Origin: Nematopogon swammerdamellus
Lineage: Eukaryota; Arthropoda; Insecta; Lepidoptera; Adelidae
Direction of reading: 5' to 3'
NCBI GenBank assembly: GCA_946902875.1
Contig: OX336351.1
Location: 5,417,142-5,481,141 of the forward strand
DNA: 64,000 nt
Shown: positions 54,985-64,000 of the stretch, one piece after another
How the letters are laid out: each line of letters opens with the position of its first letter
How positions within the stretch are numbered: position 1 is the first letter of the stretch
Translations under genes and position numbers: made by a program
The notes under the pieces: generated by a model
Seen by the model: the letters and a program-made list of their open reading frames with translations, nothing else
Databases searched by the model: none
What the model was told of the DNA's origin: nothing

Positions 54985-55400
54985 GGCCGCTTACCTTTAT
55001 GGTGCGAACAAGAACGGACTGTCCAATGCTTGTATGAGAACCAGCGTCGCCGAGCACAGCGGGTAGTGGAGGGGATGGCGCGCACTCTGATTGGGTGGTA
55101 TCGGGTGGTATCGCGCTCTGATTGGGTGGTAACGAATGTTATTGGTACGTTTTTACAAATATCGGGTTACGCTGGCACGGGGAAGTCGTCCGACGTCCCT
55201 ACCTCTAACGTTCTTGGGTGCGAATGTGAGTGTAAGAGTCGCCCTAGACGCACATACCTAGACCAGATCGGACATGTCAAAAAGGGACAAGTGCTTAGTG
55301 CCCGTAACCGACGAGACGAACATGATGAGGGTAGAAGAGTGGTGATCCATTGTCTCTGCCTACCCCACAGGCGTTACACTGTATATGTGTATGTAAGTAA
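54985..55400 (+). pseudogene. LINE family F C-terminus, broken
   Basis: [20 protein letters not shown] and SARNRRDEHDEGRRVVIHCL parallel the intact frame at 60152 but with several losses and a shift. Upstream, CTCTGATTGGGTGGTATCG is locally repeated (55084-55130). Confidence 0.65.
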
Positions 55401-55624
55401 ATTGATAATTTCTTTACGAATCGTTGGTGGACACGTTTTCCTAATTAAACTGATCGCATGACGTGGTACTAGAAGGGTTTACCCGCATTCGACTATTCAT
55501 ACTTATTTATTGTAATTCGAGTTTGAACAGAAAGTAATTTTAAATTTTTAGACACGTTGTCAGCAAACGTTTCTGATTTATGTTGTTAGAATTTTAATTA
55601 TAAATAGGCGAGTCAATTTTTATA

Positions 55625-55765
55625 TTTATTTATTTATTTTTTATGGGAATCACGACCAGCATGTGCCAGACTAACGCAGAGGTGTAGTCCGACAGGCGCC
55701 CACGGGCATTCGGATATTTACGGGGTCTGCGAATACCATGTCGGCCGGCTAGGTGTACCTTCACA
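55625..55765 (-). mobile_element. LINE family J 3' UTR, diverged
   Basis: GCGCCCACGGGCATTCGGAT and GTCTGCGAATACCATGTCGG follow the family order with many changes. Confidence 0.55.
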
Positions 55766-55789
55766 TTATGTTGTTATCTTCACATATTG

Positions 55790-55878
55790 TACCGTGTGGG
55801 GTCGGTACTTAAAAAGAATAGCCCCACTGCATCTCTCCCCGTCGCATGTCGTAAAAGTCGACTAAGGGATAAGAAAAT
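55790..55878 (+). mobile_element. SINE type C head fragment
   Basis: ACCGTGTGGGGTCGGTACTT to GACTAAGGGATAAGAAAA, directly followed by a type A SINE. Confidence 0.75.
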
Positions 55879-55882
55879 TCGT

Positions 55883-56273
55883 CAGCCTCGGTAGCTCAGT
55901 GGCGCGGTTGGTTAGTCAACTGTTTTTAAGCAACGCTGAGCGCGGTCAGTGATTGGATGGGTGACCGCTCGACCGTTGGAGGAGGGACCGCTGACCGTGG
56001 TTCGGATTCCACGTTAAACTGTAGGTCCCTTCCCTTCTTACCTTACTAGGTGGTAGGGTTTATCCCGGCCGGGTTGGTACCACCGCACTGAACGAAACGT
56101 CGGTCGAAACGGCTATGTAAATAGTTCGTGTTTTCCGTCCAGTTTAGTGTAGCCGACATGAAATTAAGGGAAGCACTGACATGGCACCTAGTTCACCCTG
56201 TGTTATGGGCTGACATCACGGATGTTGTAGGTGATGTAGACAACCGTGTCAGGTTCCATAAAAAAAAAAAAAC
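55883..56273 (+). mobile_element. SINE, type A, full length
   Basis: Full head (CAGCCTCGGTAGCTCAGTGG), 5S-like block (TTTAAGCAACGCTGAGCGCG, GATTGGATGGGTGACCG), a 9-bp local duplication before the T-arm, body, hairpin and CCATAAAAAAAA. Closely related to the copy at 35100. Confidence 0.9.
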
Positions 56274-56534
56274 ATGTTTGAAGGATCCCAGACTGTACAT
56301 TAGAGGAAAGAATGCAGGTGGGAGTACATTCCACATGTTGGCAACCCTGTAAATAAATGATTTACAGGATCGATTTTACAGTTTGTATATTGCACCCTGA
56401 ACTAGGGACCTTGATTCTTTTACCTTGTATAATGTGTACTTTATACTTTACCTTGTATAAGTATTAAGGTTAAAATTTGGAAAAAAAATTGGGAGAAAAA
56501 TTAGGATCTTATAGTTTACAGGAAACCTTGGTGT
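56274..56534. other. No recognised gene
   Basis: AT-rich spacer. Confidence 0.4.
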
Positions 56535-56917
56535 CAGTCTCGATAGCTCAGTGGTGCGGTCGGTCGACTGTCGGTTGTGATCATAAGCACACCAGGGCGT
56601 GGTCAGTATTTAGATGGGTGACCGTTAGACCGTTGGAGGCTGTCCGTGGTTCGGATTCCACGTAAAAGTGTAGGCCCCTTCCCTTCTTACCTTACCAGGT
56701 GGTAGGGTTTGACCCGCCCGAGTTGATACCACCACCGCACACAATGAAAGGTCGGTTGAAACGGCTATATAACTAGTTCGTGTTTTCCGTCCAGTTCAGT
56801 GTAGCCGGAACGACCGAAGAGAAGCACTGACATGGCACCTAGTTTGCCAAGGTTTTATGTGCTGACATCACGGATGTAGTAGGTGATCTAGCCAACCGTG
56901 TCAGTTTCCATAAAAAA
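56535..56917 (+). mobile_element. SINE, type A, full length
   Basis: CAGTCTCGATAGCTCAGTGG, GATCATAAGCACACCAGGGC, GTCAGTATTTAGATGGGTGA, T-arm GGTTCGGATTCCACG, body, tail CCATAAAAAA. The GATCATAAGCAC form of the 5S-like block differs from the TTAAGCAAC form elsewhere, marking a second subfamily. Confidence 0.9.
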
Positions 56918-56954
56918 CCTAAATTAAAATATTAAGTCTTAAAATTCTTACGAA

Positions 56955-57012
56955 AAATGGAATGGTACGGAACCCTCTACACGCGAGTTCGACTCGAGCT
57001 TGGCCGGTATAT
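56955..57012 (+). mobile_element. TIR family T end fragment
   Basis: ATGGTACGGAACCCTCTACA and CGAGTTCGACTCGAGCTTGG match the right end at 35530-35579. Confidence 0.65.
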
Positions 57013-57082
57013 TGAAGAAATAGTTAATTACCCACAACCCACAAGGTTTGATTGTTGGTACACCATTTTGTTAAGAAGCACA

Positions 57083-57706
57083 TTTTTTTTTTGTGGAATC
57101 TGACACGGTTGGCTGCATCACCTACAACATCCGTGATGTCAGCCCATAACACCTTGTTGAACTAGGTGCCACGTCAGTGCTTCCCTTCGGTCATGCCGGC
57201 TACACTGAACTGGACGAAAAATACAAACTATTTACATAGCTGTTTCGACCGACCTTTCATTCAGTGCGATGGTACCGACCCGGTCGGGTTAAACCACAGA
57301 GCATGAAATGCGCGCGCCCGCCCCTACTAGAGGCGCCTTGAGCGCGATTTCTCTACAACGGCGTTGAAGCCTGTGGGCGTGGCCTATGACTTACTTATGT
57401 ATGTTGTGCGTGTGCATTGTGGCACACGCACAAGTGCCTAACTTGCTCCTCTTTGTGTGTAGTGTCGATACTAGCACACACGCACATACAAAGCGCTAGC
57501 AGCTCAGCGTACGGTTATTGGGTTTCAAATATTATTGCTTAGGGCGCCTCTAGTAGGGGGCGCGCGCGGTAGGTATTTGATGCTCTGTGGGTTAAACCCT
57601 ACCACCTAGTAATATAAGAAGTCATATCCCTTAGTTGCCTTTTACGACATACACGGGGAGAGACGCGGTGGGGGTATTCTTTTAAAGTACCGGCCACACA
57701 CGGTAT
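57083..57706 (-). mobile_element. SINE, type C, split by a MITE
   Basis: T-run to GACCCGGTCGGGTTAAAC, then the 295-bp MITE, then GGTTAAACCCTACCACCTAG to ACCGGCCACACACGGTATA. The SINE is otherwise complete and inverted, so the MITE came later. Confidence 0.9.
57295..57589. mobile_element. 295-bp MITE with 8-bp target duplication (copy 2)
   Basis: Starts CACAGAGCATGAAATGCGCG and ends TAGGTATTTGATGCTCTGTG. GGTTAAAC at 57287-57294 and 57590-57597. Same length as copy 1. The intact SINE on either side gives the empty site directly. Confidence 0.93.
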
Positions 57707-57709
57707 AGT

Positions 57710-58370
57710 ACCTACATATATCTCAGATTTAGGTATAGTGATATTCAAAGATCGTACTTACACATTGGTTTCATTCATGCCTTGAGGTGTTTGCCTCTAA
57801 ACAATGCTCAGCTCTCTTCGCAGGCTGTATATCCAGCTCCTCCCCGGCAACCATTAAACATAACTCAGAACACCGCAGCCTTCTAACGGTTTCCCGCCGC
57901 AGCAGTAACTATTCTGCCGGAAGTACCTGGCCTCGCGCCATAAATTGTGTTATTTCCGGTTCGGATGTCGGCGGCTCGAGATCAGCTTCCGGACAGGTGG
58001 GCTGACTGCGGTCACATTTGAATTTAGAATTTGAAGAGACGTTAGTGAATTTAATTTTAAAATTATAAAAGCGACGTTTATAAGCTGATGAAATGATGAA
58101 GCGTGTATAACATAGCGTTCACCGTAACTTGTCCCTTGAAGTGAGCAATTTCATACTCTATTGCCGAAAGCATAATGATTACCGCGAGGGACAAGTTGCG
58201 CGAAACAAACTGTAGTGAATTTAGTCAGGCCATTTAGTGAAAAAATATATTTAAAAGGGAAAACTCTATTTAATTTTTCGTAAGTATATGGTTTTTTAAA
58301 TAGTAAAACAGAGAAAAAATCGCTTTTGCCATAAAAAAAACTAGTAAGAATACACTTAATGCCACTTAAT
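57710..58370. other. Unassigned DNA
   Basis: A 72-codon frame at 57787-58005 ends near a CAG/GTGGGC donor-like site (57994-58002) in a GC-richer patch. No domain recognised. ACTTGTCCCTT and AGGGACAAGT form an inverted pair at 58127 and 58186. Confidence 0.3.
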
Positions 58371-58575
58371 GCCGCAAGGGCGGCCTTATTGCCTTAGGTA
58401 ATTTCCTCCAGTCAACCCGGTGGACCTACATTTTTACATCCAAGGCGAATCCTAACCATGGATCAGTAGGTCAAGGTATGGTCGTAAACTTTTTCAAATC
58501 AGAAAACACTCATTGGTACATGCCGGTTGAATTCGAACTTCGGATCTCTCACAAAAGAAGCCGACACCCAAACTT
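58371..58575 (-). mobile_element. SINE type B head fragment beside a LINE 3' piece
   Basis: CACTCATTGGTACATGCCGG, TTGAATTCGAACTTCGGATC and AGAAGCCGACACCCAAAC are the inverted type B head. TGCCGCAAGGGCGGCCTTAT upstream looks like a LINE end. Confidence 0.55.
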
Positions 58576-58939
58576 CAAAACTAAATTATTTTTCGGAGTT
58601 CGATGTCTCCGAATTTTATTATCCGATAGATGGCCGATCAGTCAACATTATTTAATGTGTCTGGCATATAAATAAAACTATATTATTAGTATTCAAATTT
58701 TCTTTTAATTTCCTAATAAAATCGATTATACTAAATATTATCAAGACAATTTCATAACAATATTGAAACTATTTTTCACATCTTTCCATTCTTTTGGATA
58801 CATAATTATCAATAACACAATTTATAAAAAAAAAGTGACAATTGAATGAAGCTATACAAACATAGTAATAAATTATTGTACACAAAATTAATATCCCTTA
58901 TCAATCAGTTCCCTTAGCCTGTTGTATAGGTACTACCAT

Positions 58940-59260
58940 AGCCGGTGCTCTGGTGATTGGCTTCTCTCATCCTTCCTGCCCCCATCCGTATCCGCCACAC
59001 CCGCCAGACTCGCTCGGAACATCCATATGCTATTGAAATCTTTCCTGTGTAGTATGGCGAAAATATGAAATGGTCTTCCGATGAGTGTCTACTACCAATA
59101 ACATGGAATCTTCAAAAGGCGTGTTAATAAATTATACGACGACCTTTTCTTCCACCTTATTGCTAGCTTGGCGCCTCTCTGAGCGCGGTTAGGCGAGGAG
59201 TTTTGTTATTGGCTGTATCTGATCATCCGTTGAACTTTTTGGCACAGCCACTATATATAA
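58940..59260 (+). pseudogene. LINE family E C-terminus and 3' UTR, decayed
   Basis: Frames contain HTRQTRSEHPYAIEI-like text (ACCCGCCAGACTCGCTCGGA), then CTTCAAAAGGCGTGTTAATA (FKRRVNK-like). The UTR has GCCTCTCTGAGCGCGGTTAG and TTGGCACAGCCAC. Confidence 0.6.
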
Positions 59261-60060
59261 AGAATAATGTATTTTATATATTAATTCGCATTAATTAAAT
59301 TTATCAGTCAATATAAGCGAAACAACTTATAAATGACAGACGTAAAATGATTGATATGCAGTAGATTTAAATTTAATTTTTAAAATAAAATCCATCTGAT
59401 TCAAGTATAACTGCAATTAACTAAAATGTCTTTAGCTTCTAGACAAATTAAGTTTTCAGTTTAGTTTACAAAGTTATAGGCACTGAGATTGCGGAAGAAG
59501 TTATGCTGACAAAAATATCGAAATATATTTCCAGGCCTAATTATACAGAGGTGAGGTTAGGGTATCAATTCCGTATGTCAGAATTTTTTTATTATTTTGC
59601 ATGAGATTGCGCCTCTGTATTTGTTTTTCCCGCAAACATATATTTATAGTCTTTGCAACATGAGACGTGAACTAAAAACTGTTAATTAACGAACCAATGG
59701 AATGTTTTAAAACAAAATATGTCCACTATATTACTAATTCATAGTTAAAAACTATTTCTGACTTCGATGATAAATAATTCTACATTTTAATTTATTTACA
59801 AGACGGCTTTGCCTTTTTACAATCACCTTATCCCTAGACATCAGCAGCGTGTAGATTGAGCTACTAATCCACCTTTAAAACATTTAAATCGATCCCTTCC
59901 AATTTAACCAATCTCATTGAATATAATATCATGTGACATTTCATACAACAGATTCCACTTATTATTATCACATTGTCACTGCTATTAAAGTTTATTGTAT
60001 TCTCCGCACATACGTTTAAAGTTCACTTTTGCTTGCGTTTTCACAATATCACCGCGAGTT
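59261..60060. other. AT-rich stretch without recognised genes
   Basis: No exon, RNA gene or element end recognised. Confidence 0.5.
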
Positions 60061-60151
60061 CATCTTGGTCAAAGCTGAGTGCACTAGAAGAAAGGGGATA
60101 ACCAGCGTAAGGAGACTCGATTTGCTGTGGCACGTCGCTTCACTGCTCGTT

Positions 60152-60545
60152 TGCATTGCGGCGGGATGCTCACCTGAGGAAAAAAATATATATTACAATT
60201 AGTGGGCTGAAAGAAGATATAGTGACAAGGACTGAGGAAGGGATGCTTCGGTGGTTCGGTCATGTTGGAAGAATGGATGATAGGAGACTAACGAAAGAAA
60301 TTTATGAAGCAAATATGAGTGGAACAGTCGGGACGGGTCGCCCTAGACGCACTTACCTGGACCAGATCGGGCATGTGCTCAAAAAGGGGCAATTGCTTAC
60401 TACCCGTAACAAACGAGCATGCATGAAGAACATTATGGGAGTGGAAGAGGCGGCAGAGGTGTGTCAGGATCGTGGCACGTGGAGATCCGTTGTCTCTGCC
60501 TACCCCACCGGGAAACAGGCGTGACGCTATGTATGTATGTATATA
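60152..60545 (+). pseudogene. LINE family F, intact C-terminal frame and (ATGT)n tail
   Basis: A 122-codon frame: [85 protein letters not shown] and a stop. A (TATG)n run follows. This is the usual C-terminus of a lepidopteran endonuclease/RT LINE. The element is 5' truncated at about 60150, as expected for target-primed reverse transcription. It lies about 50 bp from the Dpr exon array. The piece itself has no internal stop, so it is young compared with 7435 and 54985. Confidence 0.8.
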
Positions 60546-60596
60546 TTTCTGAGTACTTATAAGAGACGCTATTTTACCTTGTCACGAGACGATGAG

Positions 60597-61136
60597 TTCA
60601 CGAGAGTAGCTTTAGTCTCCAGCTGCTTGCGACTCGCGCTACACTCACGAGACTCACCATTGAGGAAGTGCGCGCTGACGCTGGCCGGGTGCGCGTTGGA
60701 CGGCACGCACGTGTAGTTGCCCGAGTCCACGAGAGCAGCTTTAGTCACCAGCTGCTTGCGGCTCGCGCTACACTCACGAGACTCACCATAGAGGACGTGC
60801 GCGCTGACGCAGGCCGGGTGCGCGTTGGACGGCACGCACGTGTAGTTGCCCGAGTCCACGAGAGCAGCTTTAGTCTCCAGCTGCTTGCGGCTCGCGCTAC
60901 ACTCACGAGACTCACCATTGAGGACGTGCACACTGACGCTGGCCGGGTGTGCGTTGGACGGCACGCACGTGTAGTTGCCCGAGTCCACGAGAGCAGCTTT
61001 AGTCTCCAGCTGCTTGCGGCTCGCGCTACACTCACGAGACTCACCATTGAGGACGTGCACACTGACGCTGGCCGGGTGCGCGTTGGACGGCACGCACGTG
61101 TAGTTGCCCGAGTCCACGAGAGCAGCTTTAGTCACC
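60597..61136 (-). repeat. 129-bp tandem array derived from a Dpr Ig exon and its splice donor
   Basis: GACTCACCAT marks units at 60651, 60780, 60909 and 61038, so the period is exactly 129 bp (43 codons), about 4.2 copies. Each unit on the minus strand contains KAALVDSGNYTCVPSNAHPA, a VHVLNG-like end, a GGTGAGT donor and about 40 bp of former intron (ESRECSASRKQLE if read through). Variants: LNG to LYG in the unit ending at 60787, and VHVL to AHFL in the unit ending at 60658. The whole array is open in the Dpr frame down to a stop near 60569. The first unit is the original exon end. Confidence 0.93.
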
Positions 61137-61232
61137 AGCAGCTTGCTGGTAGTGCCCGTCTCCGTCTTCTCCGTCTCGAGGCTGATGCCGCCTCGTGGAG
61201 AATCGAAGTCTACTACTGAACTGCCGTGGTAC
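61045..61232 (-). CDS. dpr: Dpr-family receptor, second Ig domain, 3' exon
   Basis: Acceptor ATTACTCTCAG then GTACCACGGC at 61232; donor CTCAATG/GTGAGT after 61045; 188 bp. The frame continues the previous exon at TG/G (Trp) and reads YHGSSVVDFDSPRGGISLE, TEKTETGTTSKLLVTKAAL and VDSGNYTCVPSNAHPASVSV, ending HVLNG. DSGNYTC holds the second Ig cysteine, and WYHG, DSPRGG, ETEKT and VHVLNG are Dpr hallmarks. Dpr proteins are neuronal cell-surface Ig proteins that bind DIP partners in synaptic specificity. Downstream units carry three further equal donors (after 60916, 60787 and 60658), so the true exon end could be any of them; the first is simplest. The next exon is not seen. The exact paralogue is not determined. 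Confidence 0.88.
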
Positions 61233-61369
61233 CTGAGAGTAATATTATATTTTTTTAATCTGACGAAGACTGTCAAGGCGAGAATGCGGGCTTGGTAACT
61301 TTCGGATTATGATCATCAATAACTTGAGACATGCTGAATAAACACAACGATTTATCGCAATAATCTTAC

Positions 61370-61487
61370 CATAACACGGAAATACTGGAGGGAGGAGTAG
61401 ACTGCACGTTGACAGTACATGTTAGGGATATTGTACTGCCCTTTTTCACGTAAACGTCCTGCGAACCCCAGATACTCGCTGCTGCGG
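61370..61487 (-). CDS. dpr: Dpr-family receptor, second Ig domain, 5' exon
   Basis: Acceptor TTTCTTTGTTACAG then CCGCAGCAGC at 61487; donor GTTATG/GTAAGA after 61370; 118 bp. Reads AAAASIWGSQDVYVKKGSTI, SLTCTVNVQSTPPSSISVL and the first two bases of a Trp codon. SLTC carries the first cysteine of the Ig fold and VYVKKGS the preceding strand. With the next exon (137-bp intron, phase matched) it gives one Ig domain of about 95 residues. An alternative acceptor CAG lies six bases further in. The first Ig domain and signal peptide must lie upstream, beyond the window or in the unassigned DNA to 64000. Confidence 0.85.
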
Positions 61488-63455
61488 CTGTAACAAAGAA
61501 ATTATTATATAATTAAATTGAGCACGCAGCCAGTAAACACGTTCAGGAAACTATAATGACGAAGGCTTCGTTCTACTTACAGGAAATATACGTGAAATTC
61601 ACATCAAAAGCTTTCATATGGATAAGTTTCATACTCAACGAGCGAACACTCTTTACGCCTAGAATTGCGTCAGATTTGGGAATGAAGTTTAAGCACTTAA
61701 CCCAAATCGAACGGGCAGAATAGCTTTATAAGTGTAGACGATTACGTTGACAAAGCGATGGCGTAAGCGCAGCTAGCCAGGCTCTCCGTCTATCTTCACA
61801 AAAAATAGTATGTTCTACGAGTATCAAAAGGTTGCCTAGAATTATTCCGTGACTGAGCTGTCGTTATGTTTCCTTAGCTGACCTATCATTTCTAGCTGTG
61901 CCTGTCAAACCATCTTGCATTAAGATGATTCTCTTTGTGACTAAAACGATTGAGTTGTCTTCAACGCAGATTCTGCTTTATATGATGTAGAAGTCGTTAA
62001 TTGCAAAATAAAGAATGTAACTGTACAAAGAAATTGTTACCTCTGCCAAGATATCGCATTGCACGGTAGGACCATGATGAATGAAATGGATCAAGTGACT
62101 CCGTAAGGTCCTTCTGTATGTTCTGTGTGATAACATCACGTGTGCTTTCTAACGAGGTAGACAGAGACCACGAATCTAGATGTGCCACGGTCCTAACATA
62201 CCCGATGAAACCATATGAAGACGCTTGTGTTGTTGAAAATGGCAAGGAAATGAAACTTGACGGTGAGTACTAAGTAGGAGTTGTCTAACCTGTGTAGTGT
62301 TGGAGCGGAACCGGGGTTGAAGCTAACAAGGAATCATCTGCAATACAGAAGAAAATAGATAATGATGTGTGGGCAGAAACGTGCGTGTGAGGGAAAGTCG
62401 TGGATGAGAATAGTATAGAAGGTGTCTACATAGGATTATGAGAGGAAGCAACATGTATAAGACGTAACAGTGCAACTAATTTCTAAAGGTACTAAAGCTA
62501 GGGCCTAAAAGACGTTACAGCAAATTTAGATTAATTAGCTGAAGTTGATAATGTTATTAAGATATACAAATTTTTCAGCAATATTTCTACATCATTATCA
62601 AAGATTTTTCTCCACTTAAATCTAAGAATTGTTCGAAATCTCAATATATAATTATTATGTAACCGAACTAAATACAGGACAATTTCAACAAAATTTAAAC
62701 CATAGACATATTTTTTTTTAAACCAGTCGTAAAATAAAGTCTGAAGAAAAGCACCTGTGATACTAAACCTATGAAGAGATGTTTCAATCGCAATTGTACA
62801 AGTAGTTTTGTCTTACAGATTAACAAACACCCCAGTTATAAATCTCAAAAGCCATAATGCAGAAGCGTTCAGATGTAGCAAATGTGAGTTTACTCTTTTA
62901 ATTACAAGAACTAGAGTGATACCTCAAAAAGTTGCAGCGAGCCAATAAAGCTATGTCGCAGTTGAGATGGGAGATGGGGCCGCGTGCTGATTGCAAACGG
63001 TTCGATTCCCGGCGGGGCAATAACTTTAACAATGCAGTTTGTAAGCTCTGGCGTGAGAGAGCAACTTTTCAGATATATATAGTGGCTGTGCTACAGATTC
63101 GGGTTACAGATTGTATATCACACATATGTTGTGTGAAAGGAATGGCGACAGAAAACTATATGATACGTACATACGTACATTGTTTTACAAGGTAGGTACA
63201 TGGTCAAGAACGACAATGTTTAAATTATAGAAAACCACACAACAATTTAAAATACATAATCTGTACAATTTTAGAAATTTGAAGAATAAATATTGATGAT
63301 ATAGTTTTAAATATTGTTTTACATAGTCATTGCTTACAATTTATTTTATAGATAGAGAGAATATTCCGAATAATCTCAAAGTACAAACACCGCAAAAACG
63401 GTGAATAAATATCTAGAAAAGATCATAATAATTTAAAGCGCATAAGAAAGAAGAA
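61488..63455 (-). other. Probable Dpr intron, no further exon recognised
   Basis: No Ig-like frame with splice sites found. An 82-codon minus-strand frame (61997-62245) contains STSLESTRDVITQNIQKDLT, like a decayed LINE C-terminus. A perfect Pol III B box (GGTTCGATTCC, 62999-63009) near 62.95-63.02 kb suggests a relic tRNA-derived SINE, but no A box or cloverleaf is clear. Confidence 0.5.
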
Positions 63456-63460
63456 GAGTT

Positions 63461-63562
63461 TGACGTCTGGTACAACGGACACCAGACGTCGGCTCCAGGA
63501 ACTCCTGCAGTTCCTGATGAAGCCCGTGACGTAGCGGGCGAAACGTCGACTTATGTAAGTCT
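63461..63562 (+). ncRNA. Hammerhead-ribozyme-like structure
   Basis: The core word CTGATGA (63514-63520) is followed by stem II GCCCG/CGGGC (63522-63526 with 63535-63539), then GAAAC (63540-63544) and GTC (63545-63547), where cleavage would follow the C. Stem I can form in part between AGTTC before the core and GACTT after it. One extra A lies between CTGATGA and stem II, and stem III would be only ACGT, self-complementary, as in hammerheads acting as dimers. Just upstream GACGTCTGGT and ACCAGACGTC form a 10-bp hairpin. Hammerheads of this kind are known in Penelope-like elements and retrozymes of animals. Activity is unproven. Confidence 0.5.
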
Positions 63563-64000
63563 TTAAACCTACTGTTAATCCGGAAACTTAAAAATGAACA
63601 TAATTAATAACAGTGTAAACTTAAAAACATTGGAATATAAACATTCAAATAAAAACAAAAGAAACAATAGAACAGAAATAAATACTTATTTCTGAAGGAA
63701 TGCAGTGAAAAAAAGTACTGCATCATGCTTTCAAAGCAGAGCCAAACGAAAATCACGAAGAGAAAATACGAGATGCTTACGCCTGGAAACTAGGCCATCC
63801 GTTCCTCAATAATTTGATTCACGTACTCGAGTAGTGTGTTAGTGGGGGCACGGGGCGACCGATCATAAGTCAGTGTCAAATAGCTGCCTCTGTGGACCGC
63901 GGGGGTTTTGGGGGTGTGGAAGTCGCTCTAGTAGGAGGGAGAGAGAGGTGCTCTCTCCGGCCTATAAGGTCGGCTCGTTCATCAATTGGAGCTGGCTGAG
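63563..64000. other. Unassigned DNA, GC-richer at the end
   Basis: From 63840 the sequence is GC-richer with GAGAGAGAGGTGCTCTCTCC. It may belong to the same mobile element as the ribozyme-like motif, but no ORF is visible. Confidence 0.35.

Noticed and set aside
60668..61219. 183-codon plus-strand frame opposite the Dpr exon
   Set aside because: It is the antisense of the repeated Ig exon array; the minus strand has the splice sites and the Ig motifs.
62985..63020. tRNA gene at the GGTTCGATTCC box
   Set aside because: The B box is perfect, but no A box at the right distance and no cloverleaf was found.

Overview
This is eukaryotic, intron-bearing, AT-rich and repeat-dense DNA, most likely from a moth or butterfly. 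The evidence is a set of lepidopteran-style interspersed repeats: non-LTR retrotransposon 3' ends, SINEs with tRNA-like and 5S-like heads, elements ending in a GCGAGCGAAGCCGCGGGCA-type motif, and microsatellite-bearing elements. The only host gene I can support is at the right end on the minus strand: two exons of the second immunoglobulin domain of a Dpr (defective proboscis extension response) family cell-surface receptor. I see no bacterial, plasmid or phage features.

Layout. 1-15.9 kb: two GA-rich hexanucleotide arrays, each inside a Helitron-like element (58-1432 and 11387-12688); two foldback-type elements whose inverted arms are built from a 68-bp satellite (1918-3318 and 12868-14140); and two relics of the same retroelement C-terminal ORF (2555-3014 and 14253-15290). 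16-28.7 kb: mostly SINE copies, hairpin elements and LINE 3' ends in AT-rich DNA. 28.8-30.6 kb: a 33-bp tandem array of about 55 copies, whose single-copy progenitor is visible at 25973-26040. 31-60.5 kb: more SINEs and LINE relics; four DNA transposons with target-site evidence (two 295-bp copies of one MITE, a 966-bp hAT-like element and a 532-bp piggyBac-like element); a longer TIR element; a (ATC)n tract; and several minisatellites. 60.6-61.5 kb: the Dpr exons, with a 129-bp tandem array grown from the 3' part of the second exon and its splice donor. 63.46-63.56 kb: a hammerhead-ribozyme-like structure.

How it fits together. Most of the window looks like intronic or intergenic DNA around or downstream of the Dpr gene. 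Two themes recur. First, tandem arrays have grown from identifiable seeds (33-bp array, GGGAGA array, Dpr exon array). Second, the SINEs are modular: three different 5' heads (a tRNA/5S rRNA composite, a tRNA-Leu/Ser-like head and a non-tRNA head) are joined to bodies sharing a common core. Nearly all long open frames here are by-products of simple repeats and are not annotated as genes. Family names come from reading the sequence, without database searches.
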